A program made the position numbers and the translations under genes. The notes under the pieces were generated by a model. That model searched no databases. It was not told where the DNA came from and saw only the letters and a program-made list of their open reading frames with translations. A stretch of 64,000 nt of DNA, from the NCBI RefSeq assembly GCF_011067745.1, contig NZ_JAAMPJ010000021.1, forward strand, positions 62,001-126,000, in the 5' to 3' direction. The number at the start of each line of letters is the position of its first letter. Position 1 is the stretch's first letter. The stretch comes from Lentzea alba (GTDB lineage Bacteria; Actinomycetota; Actinomycetes; Mycobacteriales; Pseudonocardiaceae). This document shows positions 32,908 through 41,489 of the stretch, piece by piece.

Positions 32908-34353
32908 TCAGGACTCGATGTTGGCCATGACGTGCTTGACTCGGGTGTACTCCTCGAACCCGTACAGCGAAAGGTCCTTGCCGTAGCCGGACTTCTTGAA
33001 GCCTCCGTGCGGCATCTCGGCCACGAGCGGAATGTGCGCGTTGATCCACACGCACCCGAAGTCCAGCCGCTTGCTCATCCGCATCGCGGTCCCGAAGTCG
33101 CGGGTCCACACGCTGGACGCGAGGCCGTAGTCCACGCCGTTGGCCCAGGTGACCGCTTGGTCCTCGCCGGTGAACCGCTGCACGGTGATCACCGGACCGA
33201 AGATCTCCCGCTGCACCATCTCGTCGTCCTGCCGCAGTCCCGCGACGACGGTCGGTTCGACGAAGAAGCCCCGGTCACCCTGGCGGCGGCCGCCCGCGGT
33301 GATCTCGGCGTGGCCCGGGACGCGGTCGAGGAACCCGGTGACGTGGGCGAGTTGCCTGGCGTTGTTCACCGGTGGAACTAGCGCGTCGGGGTCCTCGGCG
33401 CCCTTCTCGTACGTGGTGGTCGTGCGTTTGGCCTGTTCGGTGAGTGCGGCCACGAAGTCGTCGTGGACGCGCGGTCCGACGAGCACACGGGTGGCGGCCG
33501 TGCAGTCCTGGCCCGCGTTGAAATACCCCGCCGTGGCGATCCCGGCGGCAGCGGCCTCGACATCGGCGTCGTCGAAGACCACGACCGGCGCCTTGCCGCC
33601 CAGTTCCAGGTGCACGCGCTTGAGGTCGCGGGCGGCCGAGGACGCCACGGCACTGCCCGCGCGCACCGAGCCGGTGATCGCCACGAGCTGCGGGATCTCG
33701 TGCTCGACCAGCGCACGCCCGGTCTCCGGGCCGCCGCACACGACGTTGAACACCCCGGCCGGCAGGACCTCGGCCGCGAGCTCGGCCAGCCGCAGCGTGG
33801 TCACCGGGGTCGTGTCGGACGGCTTGAGCACGATCGTGTTGCCCGCCGCGAGTGCGGGAGCGATCTTCCAGACCGCCATCAGCAGCGGGTAGTTCCACGG
33901 CGTGACCTGACCGACGACGCCGATCGGCTCGCGCCGGACGAAGCTCGTGTGACCGGGCAGGTACTCGGCGGCGGCCTTGCCCTCGAGCACGCGGGCGGCA
34001 CCGGCGAAGAACCGGAGGTGGTCCACCGCGGCCGGCAGTTCCTCGCTCGCGGCCAGCCCGAGCGGCTTGCCGGTGTTGCGGCTCTCGGCCCGCACCAGGT
34101 CGTCGGCGTGTTCCTCCACCAGGTCGGCGAACGCCAGCAGCGCCCGTTGCCGCCCGGCCGGCGGCACGTCCCGCCACGTCTCGAACGCCGCGGCGGCGGT
34201 CCGGCAGGCGTGGTCGACGTCCTCGGCGCCGGAGACCGGGGCGCTGCCGAACGTCTCACCGCTGGCGGGGTCGATCAGGTCCGCGCGCCTGCCCTCGACC
34301 GTGCCGGTGTGCTCGCCGCCGACGAAGTTGCGTAGTTCCAGCCTGTCGGTCAC
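32908..34353 (-). CDS. Aldehyde dehydrogenase, aminobutyraldehyde dehydrogenase-like
   Basis: The 481-residue protein has PWNYPLLMAVWKIAPALAAGNTIVLKPS, the general base in LELGGKAP and the catalytic cysteine in NAGQDCTAATR, then REIFGPVITVQRF. The ALAAGNTIVLKPSDTTP and QDCTAATRVLV segments match gamma-aminobutyraldehyde and related omega-amino aldehyde dehydrogenases, which make GABA from the putrescine-derived aldehyde. It lies divergently from an Lrp-type regulator and near an aminotransferase, which fits amine breakdown. A reasonable ribosome site (GAGGAGAAG) lies before the start. Confidence 0.88.
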   Translation of the reverse strand: MTDRLELRNFVGGEHTGTVEGRRADLIDPASGETFGSAPVSGAEDVDHACRTAAAAFETWRDVPPAGRQRALLAFADLVEEHADDLVRAESRNTGKPLGLAASEELPAAVDHLRFFAGAARVLEGKAAAEYLPGHTSFVRREPIGVVGQVTPWNYPLLMAVWKIAPALAAGNTIVLKPSDTTPVTTLRLAELAAEVLPAGVFNVVCGGPETGRALVEHEIPQLVAITGSVRAGSAVASSAARDLKRVHLELGGKAPVVVFDDADVEAAAAGIATAGYFNAGQDCTAATRVLVGPRVHDDFVAALTEQAKRTTTTYEKGAEDPDALVPPVNNARQLAHVTGFLDRVPGHAEITAGGRRQGDRGFFVEPTVVAGLRQDDEMVQREIFGPVITVQRFTGEDQAVTWANGVDYGLASSVWTRDFGTAMRMSKRLDFGCVWINAHIPLVAEMPHGGFKKSGYGKDLSLYGFEEYTRVKHVMANIES

Positions 34354-34444
34354 GGTACTTCTCCTCGGTAATCGAGCGAGTTGGCAACGGATTTAGTGGC
34401 CAAGATGCGCTCAAGCTACCGGAACCGCAGACGTATTGCGATGG

Positions 34445-34473
34445 TGCGACCAGTGATCGCGCGTGGTCATACT
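34445..34473 (+). promoter_or_regulatory. Possible promoter of the Lrp-type regulator
   Basis: CATACT at 34468-34473 is a -10-like element six bases before GTG 34480, with TGCGAC 17 bases upstream as a weak -35. The spacing suggests a leaderless transcript. Confidence 0.3.
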
Positions 34474-34479
34474 GTGCCC

Positions 34480-34962
34480 GTGAAGAGGACGAGCCCTGCG
34501 GACGACCGCAACCAGCTGATCATCGACGACGTGTCGAAGGCGATCATCGAGCAGCTCCAGCAGGACGGCCGGCGGGCGTACGCGACGATCGGCAAGGCAG
34601 TGGGGCTGTCCGAGGCCGCCGTGCGCCAGCGGGTGCAACGCCTGTCGGACGCCGGCGTCATCCAGATCGTCGCGGTCACCGACCCACTGCAGGTCGGATT
34701 GTTCCGGCAGGCGCTCGTCGCGGTCAACGTGCAGGGCCCCATCGAGCCGGTGGCCGACGCACTCGCCGAGATCGACGAGGTCGCGTACGTCGTGATCTGC
34801 GCCGGTCGGTTCGACGTGCTGTGCGAGGTCGTGTGCGAGGACGACGCCGCCCTGCTCGATCTGATCTCCCGTCGCGTGCGCACGCTTCCGGGCGTGGCCG
34901 ACACCGAGGTGCTCGTCTACCTGTCCCTGCGCAAGCAGTCCTACCAGTGGGGCACCCGCTGA
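34480..34962 (+). CDS. Lrp/AsnC-family regulator
   Basis: The 160-residue protein has an N-terminal helix-turn-helix (KAIIEQLQQDGRRAYATIGKAVGLSEAAVRQRVQRL) and a C-terminal RAM ligand domain with AYVVICAGRFDVLCEVVCEDDAALL, the usual Gly and Asp residues for amino-acid binding. GTG 34480 gives the normal family length and follows a -10-like element; the open frame upstream is long but unlikely. It sits between the divergent aldehyde dehydrogenase and the aminotransferase and probably regulates both in response to an amino acid or amine. Confidence 0.87.
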   Translation: MKRTSPADDRNQLIIDDVSKAIIEQLQQDGRRAYATIGKAVGLSEAAVRQRVQRLSDAGVIQIVAVTDPLQVGLFRQALVAVNVQGPIEPVADALAEIDEVAYVVICAGRFDVLCEVVCEDDAALLDLISRRVRTLPGVADTEVLVYLSLRKQSYQWGTR

Positions 34963-35005
34963 CTGCGGATTTCGTTGCTCTTTACCACTTGAGCTACTGA
35001 TTCCC

Positions 35006-35034
35006 TTGTAATCGCGCTCGCCATGTGCGATAAA
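35006..35034 (+). promoter_or_regulatory. Promoter of the aminotransferase gene
   Basis: TTGTAA (35006-35011) and GATAAA (35029-35034) are exactly 17 bases apart, a good match to the housekeeping consensus. ATG 35041 is six bases past the -10, with no ribosome site, so the mRNA is likely leaderless and starts at that ATG. Confidence 0.6.
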
Positions 35035-35040
35035 CGTGGC

Positions 35041-36384
35041 ATGCCGCTTGACAATCTCTGGTTGCACTTCACTCGTCACTCCGCCGCCGACGACGACCAC
35101 GCCGTGCCGGTCATCGAGCGCGGCGAGGGCGTGTACGTCTGGGACACCGACGGCAGGCGGTACCTCGACGGGCTCGCCGGTCTGTTCACCGTGCAGGTGG
35201 GCCACGGACGCGAGGAGCTCGCCGAGGCCGCCGCGCGGCAGACGCGGGAGCTCGCCTACTTCCCGCTGTGGTCGGCCGCCCATCCCAGGGCGATCGAGCT
35301 GGCCGAACGACTGGTCGCGGAGGCGCCGGGCGCGCTCAACCGGGTCTTCTTCACCGTCAGCGGCGGCGAGTCGGTCGAAACGGCGTGGAAGCTCGCGAAG
35401 CAGTACTTCAAGCTCACCGGCAAGCCGACCAAGCACAAGGTCGTCAGCCGGTCGCTCGCCTACCACGGCACCTCGCAGGGCGCCCTGTCGATCACCGGCC
35501 TGCCCGGCCTGAAGAAGGACTTCGAACCGCTCGTGCCCAGCACGATCCGGGTCCCCAACACCAACTTCTACCGCGCGCCCGAGCACGCCGGCGACTACGA
35601 GGCGTTCGGCAGGTGGGCCGCGGACCAGATCGAGCAGGCCATCCTGTTCGAGGGCGCGGACACCGTGGCCGCCGTGTTCCTCGAACCGGTGCAGAACACC
35701 GGCGGCTGCTTCCCTCCGCCCCCCGGTTACTTCCAGCGGGTGCGCGAGATCTGCGACCGGCACGACGTGCTGCTGGTGTCCGACGAGGTGGTCTGCGCGA
35801 TCGGCCGCCTCGGGCACACGTTCGGCGCCCAGCGCTACGGGTACCAGCCCGACATGATCACCACCGCCAAGGGGCTCACCTCCGGCTACGCACCGCTCGG
35901 CGCCGTTCTGATCGACGAGCGGCTGATGGAACCGTTCCGCAAGGACGGCACGGTGTTCATGCACGGCTCCACCTACGGCGGACATCCGGTGTCGTGCGCG
36001 GTGGCGCTCGCCAACCTCGACCTGATCGAACGGGACGACCTCTACGGCCACGTGCTGTCCGAACAGGACGCTTTCAAGTCCACTTTGGACAAGCTGCTCG
36101 ACCTGCCGATCGTCGGCGACGTCCGCGGCGCGGGCTTCTTCTACGGCATCGAACTGGTCAAGGACAAGGCGACCAGGACGACCTTCACCGCGGAGGAGTC
36201 CGAACGCATCCTCAAGGGACACGTGTCCACGACCCTGTTCGACAGCGGTCTGTACTGCCGTGCCGACGACCGCGCCGAGCCGGTCATCCAGCTCTCCCCA
36301 CCGCTGATCTGCGACCAGTCCCACTTCGACGAGATGGAGCAGATCATCCGGCACACGCTGGAGGGCGCCTGGAAGCTGGTCTAG
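35041..36384 (+). CDS. Class III aminotransferase, omega-amino acid/putrescine type
   Basis: The 447-residue protein is a fold-type I PLP enzyme: VSGGESVETAWKLAKQYF, YHGTSQGALSITG, EPVQNTGGCFPPPPGYFQ, SDEVVCAIGRLG and the PLP lysine in ITTAKGLTSGYAPLGA. The sequence resembles beta-alanine/omega-amine:pyruvate and putrescine aminotransferases rather than acetylornithine enzymes. ATG 35041 was chosen over 35023 because the latter lies upstream of the -10 element. With the neighbouring aldehyde dehydrogenase, it would turn a diamine or omega-amino acid into an aldehyde and then an acid. The 3' end overlaps the convergent hypothetical gene by four bases. Confidence 0.9.
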   Translation: MPLDNLWLHFTRHSAADDDHAVPVIERGEGVYVWDTDGRRYLDGLAGLFTVQVGHGREELAEAAARQTRELAYFPLWSAAHPRAIELAERLVAEAPGALNRVFFTVSGGESVETAWKLAKQYFKLTGKPTKHKVVSRSLAYHGTSQGALSITGLPGLKKDFEPLVPSTIRVPNTNFYRAPEHAGDYEAFGRWAADQIEQAILFEGADTVAAVFLEPVQNTGGCFPPPPGYFQRVREICDRHDVLLVSDEVVCAIGRLGHTFGAQRYGYQPDMITTAKGLTSGYAPLGAVLIDERLMEPFRKDGTVFMHGSTYGGHPVSCAVALANLDLIERDDLYGHVLSEQDAFKSTLDKLLDLPIVGDVRGAGFFYGIELVKDKATRTTFTAEESERILKGHVSTTLFDSGLYCRADDRAEPVIQLSPPLICDQSHFDEMEQIIRHTLEGAWKLV

Positions 36385-37019
36385 TGGGCGCGGCTCAGGA
36401 GCGCCTGGATCTTGTCCGCGACCGCCCCGACCACCGGCCACAGCTCGTTGTTCAGCCAGTTGGCCACACCGGCGGTCTCGATGGTGTCCAGGAGTTCGCG
36501 CAGCTCGTGGACCGCGTCCACCTCCTGCTGGTCGCGGAACACCTCACCGAGTTCGAACGAGAGCTTGGGGTTCATGACGTCCTGGACGGCCCACTGCTGG
36601 AGAACGCGTCCCGGCAGCACGTCCGCGAGCCGGTAGTAGAAGTCGGCGCGCTTCAGCGGTCGGCGCACTCCCGCGTAGATGGTCGCCTCGTGAGCCCACC
36701 ACTCGACGACCTTCTCCGCTTCCTCCCGCGACTCCCACTGGCTCGGCACCCGCCGTTGAAACTCCTTGGTGAGCTGGCGGTGCACGGTCGGCTGGTAGAT
36801 CCCGCGCACCCGGAAGTTCGTCAGGTGCACGCGCGGCACGACCATCTGGGACACCGGCCCCGGGCTGCCGCGGTGCCGGCCGACCACGATGACGTCCTGC
36901 CCGCCGTCACCCCACTGCGGCGGCAGCACCCACATTTTCGTGCCCTGCGAGAAGTGCTTCAGATCGGTGGCGGCCACGTTCGCGACCACGCACCACCCCA
37001 GCAGCTCGTCCACCGTCAC
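36381..37019 (-). CDS. Protein of unknown function
   Basis: The 212-residue protein starts at GTG 37019. It reads as soluble and mixed alpha/beta at first (CVVANVAATDLK, GTKMWVLPPQWGDGGQDVIVVGRH), then mostly helical with a long amphipathic C-terminal half (ELLDTIETAGVANWLNNELWPVVGAVADKIQALL). No enzyme motif, signal peptide or membrane helix is seen. I do not recognise a family. It faces the SGNH hydrolase gene head to head and meets the aminotransferase tail to tail, so it is probably transcribed alone. Confidence 0.6.
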   Translation of the reverse strand: MTVDELLGWCVVANVAATDLKHFSQGTKMWVLPPQWGDGGQDVIVVGRHRGSPGPVSQMVVPRVHLTNFRVRGIYQPTVHRQLTKEFQRRVPSQWESREEAEKVVEWWAHEATIYAGVRRPLKRADFYYRLADVLPGRVLQQWAVQDVMNPKLSFELGEVFRDQQEVDAVHELRELLDTIETAGVANWLNNELWPVVGAVADKIQALLSRAH

Positions 37020-37063
37020 AGTCTCACCCGGAACACCGCCACGACGCTCGCCGTTTTACGGGC

Positions 37064-37660
37064 ATGCGTCTGCGTTTGCTCGGTGACTCCATCGCGGCGG
37101 GCGTCGGCAGCACACGTCGTGAGGACACCCTCGGCCCGCTGCTCGCCGCGCGCCTGCGTGCGGCCGGCCACGAGGTCGACCTGAGGGTGCACGCCGTACC
37201 CGGTGCCCGCTCGTCCGGACTGAGCACGCAGGTGCGGGCCGCGGTGGCGAGCGGGGTGGACGTCGCCGTGATCGTGATCGGCGCGAACGACCTGACTCGG
37301 TTCGTCCCCGCGCACATCGGCGCGCAGCAGCTGCACGACGCGGTCGCGGACCTGCGCCGCGCGGGTGCCGGAGTCGTCGTCGCCACGGCGCCGGACCTGA
37401 GCGTCGTCGCGCACGTGCCGCCCGCGCTGCGCGACATCGTGTCGACGGTCAGCCGCGACTACGCCCTGGCGCAGCAGCAGGCCGTCATCCGGGCGGGCGG
37501 CGTGGTCGCACACGTCGAGCAGGTCGTCTCACCGCAGTTCGCCGCCGATCCGTCGCTCTTCGCGCCGGACCGCTTCCACCCGTCCGGCGCCGGGTACCGC
37601 GCCATCGCCGCGGCGCTCGCTCCCGCGGTCGAGGCGGTCGCCGCGCGGAACCACGCCTGA
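37064..37660 (+). CDS. SGNH/GDSL-family hydrolase
   Basis: The 198-residue protein has block I RLLGDSIAAGVG (catalytic Ser in GDS), block II with PGARSSGL, block III VIGANDLTRF and block V DRFHPSGAGYRAIA (catalytic Asp and His). It should be an esterase or lipase-like hydrolase on a small ester, perhaps sugar-linked acetyl groups. No signal peptide is present. It lies just before the xylose genes but has its own start region, and the xyl promoter follows its stop. Confidence 0.85.
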   Translation: MRLRLLGDSIAAGVGSTRREDTLGPLLAARLRAAGHEVDLRVHAVPGARSSGLSTQVRAAVASGVDVAVIVIGANDLTRFVPAHIGAQQLHDAVADLRRAGAGVVVATAPDLSVVAHVPPALRDIVSTVSRDYALAQQQAVIRAGGVVAHVEQVVSPQFAADPSLFAPDRFHPSGAGYRAIAAALAPAVEAVAARNHA

Positions 37661-37664
37661 CCGA

Positions 37665-37717
37665 TTGCGATCACGGGCCGGGCGTCGTACTGTCCGCATT
37701 AAGTTCAAGCATTGAAC
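37665..37717 (+). promoter_or_regulatory. xylAB promoter with palindromic operator
   Basis: TTGCGA (37665-37670) and TACTGT (37688-37693) are 17 bases apart. Ten bases downstream, GTTCAA-GCA-TTGAAC (37703-37717) is a perfect 15-bp dyad, of the kind bound by ROK-family XylR repressors. Its place just after the expected start of transcription fits repression. Confidence 0.7.
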
Positions 37718-37731
37718 GAATGAGGTGGATG

Positions 37732-38880
37732 ATGAGCGCGCCCACTCCGGCGGACAAGTTCTCCTTCGGTCTCTGGACCGTGGGCTGGCAGGGTCGCGAC
37801 CCGTTCGGCGAGGCCACGCGGCCTGAGCTGGACGTCGTCGAGGCGGTGCACCGGCTGGCCGAGCTGGGTGCGTACGGGTTGTCGTTCCACGACGACGACC
37901 TGTTCGGGTTCGCGGCCACCGAGCGCGAGAAGCAGATCGGCCGGCTCCAGGGCGCGCTGCAGGAGACCGGGCTCGTCATCCCGATGGTCACGACGAACCT
38001 GTTCAGCCACCCGGTGTTCAAGGACGGCGGCTTCACCAGCAACGACCGCGGGGTGCGGCGGTTCGCGTTGAAGAAGGTGCTGCGCAACATCGAGCTGGCG
38101 GCTGAGCTCGGCGCGCAGACCTACGTGCTGTGGGGCGGGCGCGAGGGCTCGGAGTACGACACGGCGAAGGACGTCCGCGCGGCGCTCGACCGGTACCGCG
38201 AGGCCATGAACCTGCTGACCCAGTTCGTCACGGACCGGGGCTACGACCTGCGGTTCGCCCTCGAGCCGAAGCCGAACGAGCCGCGCGGCGACATTCTGCT
38301 GCCCACGGTCGGGCACGCGCTGGCGTTCATCACGACGCTGGACCGCCCCGACCTGGTCGGGCTCAACCCCGAGGTCGGGCACGAGCAGATGGCCGGGCTG
38401 AACTTCGTGCACGGCATCGCGCAGGCGTTGTGGCACGACAAGCTCTTCCACATCGACCTCAACGGGCAGCGCAGCATCAAGTACGACCAGGACCTGGTGT
38501 TCGGGCACGGCGACCTGATGAACGCGTTCGCGCTGGTCGACCTGCTGGAGACCGCGGGCTACGACGGGCCGCGGCACTTCGACTACAAGCCGTCGCGGAC
38601 CGAGGACATCACCGGCGTCTGGGACTCGGCTCGCGCGAACATGGCCACCTACCTGCTGCTGCGCGACCGCGCGAAGGCGTTCCGGGCCGACCCCGAGGTG
38701 CAGGAGGCGCTGGCCATCGCCGGTGTCGCCGACCTGGGCAAGCCGACGCTCGGTGCCGGCGAGTCCTACGAGGACCTGATCAACGACGACAGCTTCGACC
38801 CGGACAAGGCCGGCGAACGCGGCTACGGTTTCGTGCGCCTGAACCAGCTCGCGCTCGAGCACCTCGCCGGAGCGCGCTGA
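37732..38880 (+). CDS. xylA: Xylose isomerase
   Basis: The 382-residue protein has the actinobacterial class I signatures: FGLWTVGWQGRDPFG, the active-site His in GLSFHDDDLFGF (residue 53), VLWGGREGSEYD, the catalytic lysine in LEPKPNEPRGDI, GLNPEVGHEQMAG and HIDLNGQR with the metal-binding acids. It converts D-xylose to D-xylulose. ATG 37732 follows a GAGGTGG ribosome site and matches the family start (MSAPTPADKF); 37729 and 37720 are possible but less likely. xylB follows after one base. No xylose transporter is in the window. Confidence 0.95.
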   Translation: MSAPTPADKFSFGLWTVGWQGRDPFGEATRPELDVVEAVHRLAELGAYGLSFHDDDLFGFAATEREKQIGRLQGALQETGLVIPMVTTNLFSHPVFKDGGFTSNDRGVRRFALKKVLRNIELAAELGAQTYVLWGGREGSEYDTAKDVRAALDRYREAMNLLTQFVTDRGYDLRFALEPKPNEPRGDILLPTVGHALAFITTLDRPDLVGLNPEVGHEQMAGLNFVHGIAQALWHDKLFHIDLNGQRSIKYDQDLVFGHGDLMNAFALVDLLETAGYDGPRHFDYKPSRTEDITGVWDSARANMATYLLLRDRAKAFRADPEVQEALAIAGVADLGKPTLGAGESYEDLINDDSFDPDKAGERGYGFVRLNQLALEHLAGAR

Positions 38881-38881
38881 C

Positions 38882-40258
38882 ATGACGCTCGTCGCGGGCG
38901 TCGACTCCTCGACGCAGTCGTGCAAGGTCGTGGTGCGCGAGGCGGAGACCGGCAAGCTCGTCCGGGAGGGCCGCGCGGCTCACCCGGACGGCACCGAGGT
39001 GCACCCGTCGCACTGGTGGACCGCGCTGCAGTCCGCGTTGTCCGACGCCGGCGGGCTCGACGACGTCGCGGCGCTCAGCGTGGCGGGCCAGCAGCACGGC
39101 ATGGTGTGCCTCGACGAGGACGGCGACGTCGTGCGGGAGGCGTTGCTGTGGAACGACACCAGGTCCGCGGCCGCGGCGGCCGCCCTCACCGACGAGCTGG
39201 GCGCTTCGTCGTGGGCGTCGCGCATCGGCCTGGTGCCGGTCGCGTCGTTCACGATCACCAAGCTGCGCTGGCTCGCCCAGCACGAACCGGCCAACGCCAA
39301 GCGCACCGCCGCCGTCTGCCTGCCGCACGACTGGCTGACGTGGCGGCTGCGCGGCACTGGTGACCTGGCCGACCTGGTCACCGACCGCTCGGACGCGTCC
39401 GGCACCGGCTACTTCGACTCGGTGGCAGGCGAGTACGTGCCGGACCTGGTCTCGCTCGGCCTGGGCCGGTCCGACGTGGTGCTGCCGCGCGTGCTCGGCC
39501 CGTCGGAGTCCGTTTCCGGCCCGGTGCGGCTCGGCGCGGGAGCCGGCGACAACGCGGCGGCGATGCTCGGCGTGGGCGGCGGCGTCGTGGTGTCACTGGG
39601 CACTTCCGGCGTCGTCACGGCGACCAGTGACGTGCGCGCGGCGGATGCGTCCGGCATCGTGGCGGGGTTCGCCGACGCCACGGGCCGCTACCTGCCGCTG
39701 GCGTGCACCTTGAACGCCGCCCGCGTGCTGGACGCCACCGCCCGCATGCTGGGCGTGGACCTGGCGCGGCTGAGCGCGCTGGCGCTGTCCGCCAAGCCCG
39801 GAGCCGAAGGTGTCGTCCTGGTGCCTTACTTCGAGGGCGAACGGACGCCGAACCTGCCGGATGCGACGGGAGCACTGCACGGCCTGACGCTGACCAACGC
39901 AACCCCGGCGAACATCGCCCGTGCCGCTGTGGAGGGCATGTTGTGCGGTCTCGCCGTCGGGCTGGACGCACTCGCCGCGCAGGGTGCGGACGTCAGCGGT
40001 GTGCGGCTCGTGGGCGGGGCGGCGGCGTCTCCGGCGGTGCGGGAGATCGCGCCCGTGGTGTTCGGCGTGCCCGTGACGGTTCCCGCACCGGGTGAGTACG
40101 TGGCGGACGGCGCTGCTCGGCAGGCGGCCTGGACGCTCACCGGCGACTCGGCGCCGCCGGAGTGGACGCTGGCGGAGAGCACTCGTCACGAGGCGGACGC
40201 GGTGCCGGAGATCCGGGCGCGGTACGGGGAAGCGGCAGAGCGGTACCTGAGCCGATGA
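38882..40258 (+). CDS. xylB: Xylulokinase
   Basis: The 458-residue protein is a FGGY kinase: VAGVDSSTQSCKVVVRE at the ATP-binding start, GQQHGMVCLDEDG for substrate binding, WNDTRS, AGAGDNAAAMLGVG in the second domain and VRLVGGAAASPAVREIA near the end. It phosphorylates D-xylulose for the pentose phosphate pathway. The start lies two bases past the xylA stop, so the two are one operon. A hairpin follows the stop. Confidence 0.93.
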   Translation: MTLVAGVDSSTQSCKVVVREAETGKLVREGRAAHPDGTEVHPSHWWTALQSALSDAGGLDDVAALSVAGQQHGMVCLDEDGDVVREALLWNDTRSAAAAAALTDELGASSWASRIGLVPVASFTITKLRWLAQHEPANAKRTAAVCLPHDWLTWRLRGTGDLADLVTDRSDASGTGYFDSVAGEYVPDLVSLGLGRSDVVLPRVLGPSESVSGPVRLGAGAGDNAAAMLGVGGGVVVSLGTSGVVTATSDVRAADASGIVAGFADATGRYLPLACTLNAARVLDATARMLGVDLARLSALALSAKPGAEGVVLVPYFEGERTPNLPDATGALHGLTLTNATPANIARAAVEGMLCGLAVGLDALAAQGADVSGVRLVGGAAASPAVREIAPVVFGVPVTVPAPGEYVADGAARQAAWTLTGDSAPPEWTLAESTRHEADAVPEIRARYGEAAERYLSR

Positions 40259-40280
40259 CTGGTCGGCGACCGGCAGGGTT

Positions 40281-40314
40281 CGTGCTGCCTCCGACCGCGG
40301 TTGGAGGCAGCACG
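40281..40314. terminator. Hairpin after xylB
   Basis: CGTGCTGCCTCC (40281-40292) and its exact reverse complement at 40303-40314 surround a 10-base loop that can pair further. It lies 22 bases past the xylB stop and 35 bases before the ROK gene, so it likely ends the xylAB transcript. Confidence 0.65.
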
Positions 40315-40349
40315 CGACCCGGCGTGCCCACCCAGCGATACTGGGCGCG

Positions 40350-41489
40350 ATGACCACCGTCGACCACCTGCGCCAGGTTCGCCTGGGCAACCTGCGGACG
40401 GTCCTGCTCGCCCTGGTCGACCGCCCCGGCTCGCGGGCCGACCTCGCGGCCCGCACCGGCCTGACCAAGGCGACCCTGTCCAACCTCACCGAGCCGTTGC
40501 TGGCCAACGGAATCCTCCTCGAGGAGCCCGCCACGTCGCCGAGCGTCGGCAGGCCGTCCAAGCCGCTGCGCTTCCACCCCGACGGACCGGTCGCGGTCGG
40601 CGCGGAGATCAACGTCAGCCACCTCGCCGTCGAGACGCTCGGGCTCGACGGCGAGACCATTCGCCGCCATCTCGTGCCCGCCGACATGCGCAAGGCCACC
40701 GAGGACGAGGTGCTCGACCGGGTCGCCGCGCTGATTCGCGAGATCGCCGGCGAACGCACGCTGCTCGGCGCCGGGCTCGCGATTCCCGGGGTCGTGCACG
40801 ACGGCGTCGTGGTCAGGGCGCCGAACCTGCCCGCACTCGTCGGCGCGCCACTGGCACGAGGTCTGAGCCGCAGGCTGAACCTGGACGTCGAGCTGGACAA
40901 CGAGGCGAACCTCGCCGCGCTGGCCCACCTGTGGCCCAGGCACCTGGCGGGTGAGGACTTCGTGCACGTGTCCGCGGACGTCGGCATCGGTGCGGGCGTC
41001 GTGCTCAACGGTGAGGTTTACCGGGGTGCCAGCGGGTTCGCGGGCGAGCTCGGGCACGTGGTGATCGAACGCGACGGCATCAAGTGCACCTGCGGCAGCC
41101 GCGGGTGTGTGGAGCGGTACGCGGGGCTCGACGTCATCCTGCGCGAGGCAGGCAGGCGCAGGCTCGACTCGCTCCACAAAGCACTCGAAGCGGGCGACCC
41201 CAAAGCCAAGAAGTCCGTGCACGAAGCCGGCAAGGCGCTCGGGGTCGGGCTGGCGACGCTGATGAACCTCTTCGACGTGCCGACGGTCGTGCTCGGCGGC
41301 AGCTATGCCGTGCTGCACGAACATCTCAGAGCCGCCGTTCAGTCCGAAATGGACAGCAGGGTGCTCGCGGGCGGGGAACGGCACACGCGGCTGACGGCGT
41401 CCCCGCTCGGCGAGTTCGCCGTGGTGCGGGGTGCGGCGGGGCTCATCACCCGGCGCGCCGTGCAGCAGCCCGAACGCCTTTTCGCATAG
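40350..41489 (+). CDS. ROK-family regulator, probable XylR
   Basis: The 379-residue protein has an N-terminal winged HTH (DRPGSRADLAARTGLTKATLSNLTEPLLANG) and a ROK domain with VGAEINVSHL, GAGLAIPGVV, DNEANLAALAHLW, a GIGAGVVLNGEV kinase-like loop, and the zinc site GELGHV to CTCGSRGCVE. Its place after xylAB and the palindromic operator upstream of xylA make it the likely xylose-responsive repressor. The ROK domain keeps sugar-binding residues, so xylose may be sensed directly. The last 44 bases overlap the convergent DUF6223 gene. Confidence 0.85.
   Translation: MTTVDHLRQVRLGNLRTVLLALVDRPGSRADLAARTGLTKATLSNLTEPLLANGILLEEPATSPSVGRPSKPLRFHPDGPVAVGAEINVSHLAVETLGLDGETIRRHLVPADMRKATEDEVLDRVAALIREIAGERTLLGAGLAIPGVVHDGVVVRAPNLPALVGAPLARGLSRRLNLDVELDNEANLAALAHLWPRHLAGEDFVHVSADVGIGAGVVLNGEVYRGASGFAGELGHVVIERDGIKCTCGSRGCVERYAGLDVILREAGRRRLDSLHKALEAGDPKAKKSVHEAGKALGVGLATLMNLFDVPTVVLGGSYAVLHEHLRAAVQSEMDSRVLAGGERHTRLTASPLGEFAVVRGAAGLITRRAVQQPERLFA

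Noticed and set aside
34965..35010. tRNA-like D-arm on the minus strand (TAGCTCAAGTGGTAAAGAGC)
   Set aside because: GCTC and GAGC pair as in a D-arm, but no anticodon stem, T-arm or acceptor pairing follows and the stretch overlaps the promoter of the aminotransferase gene. It is probably chance.
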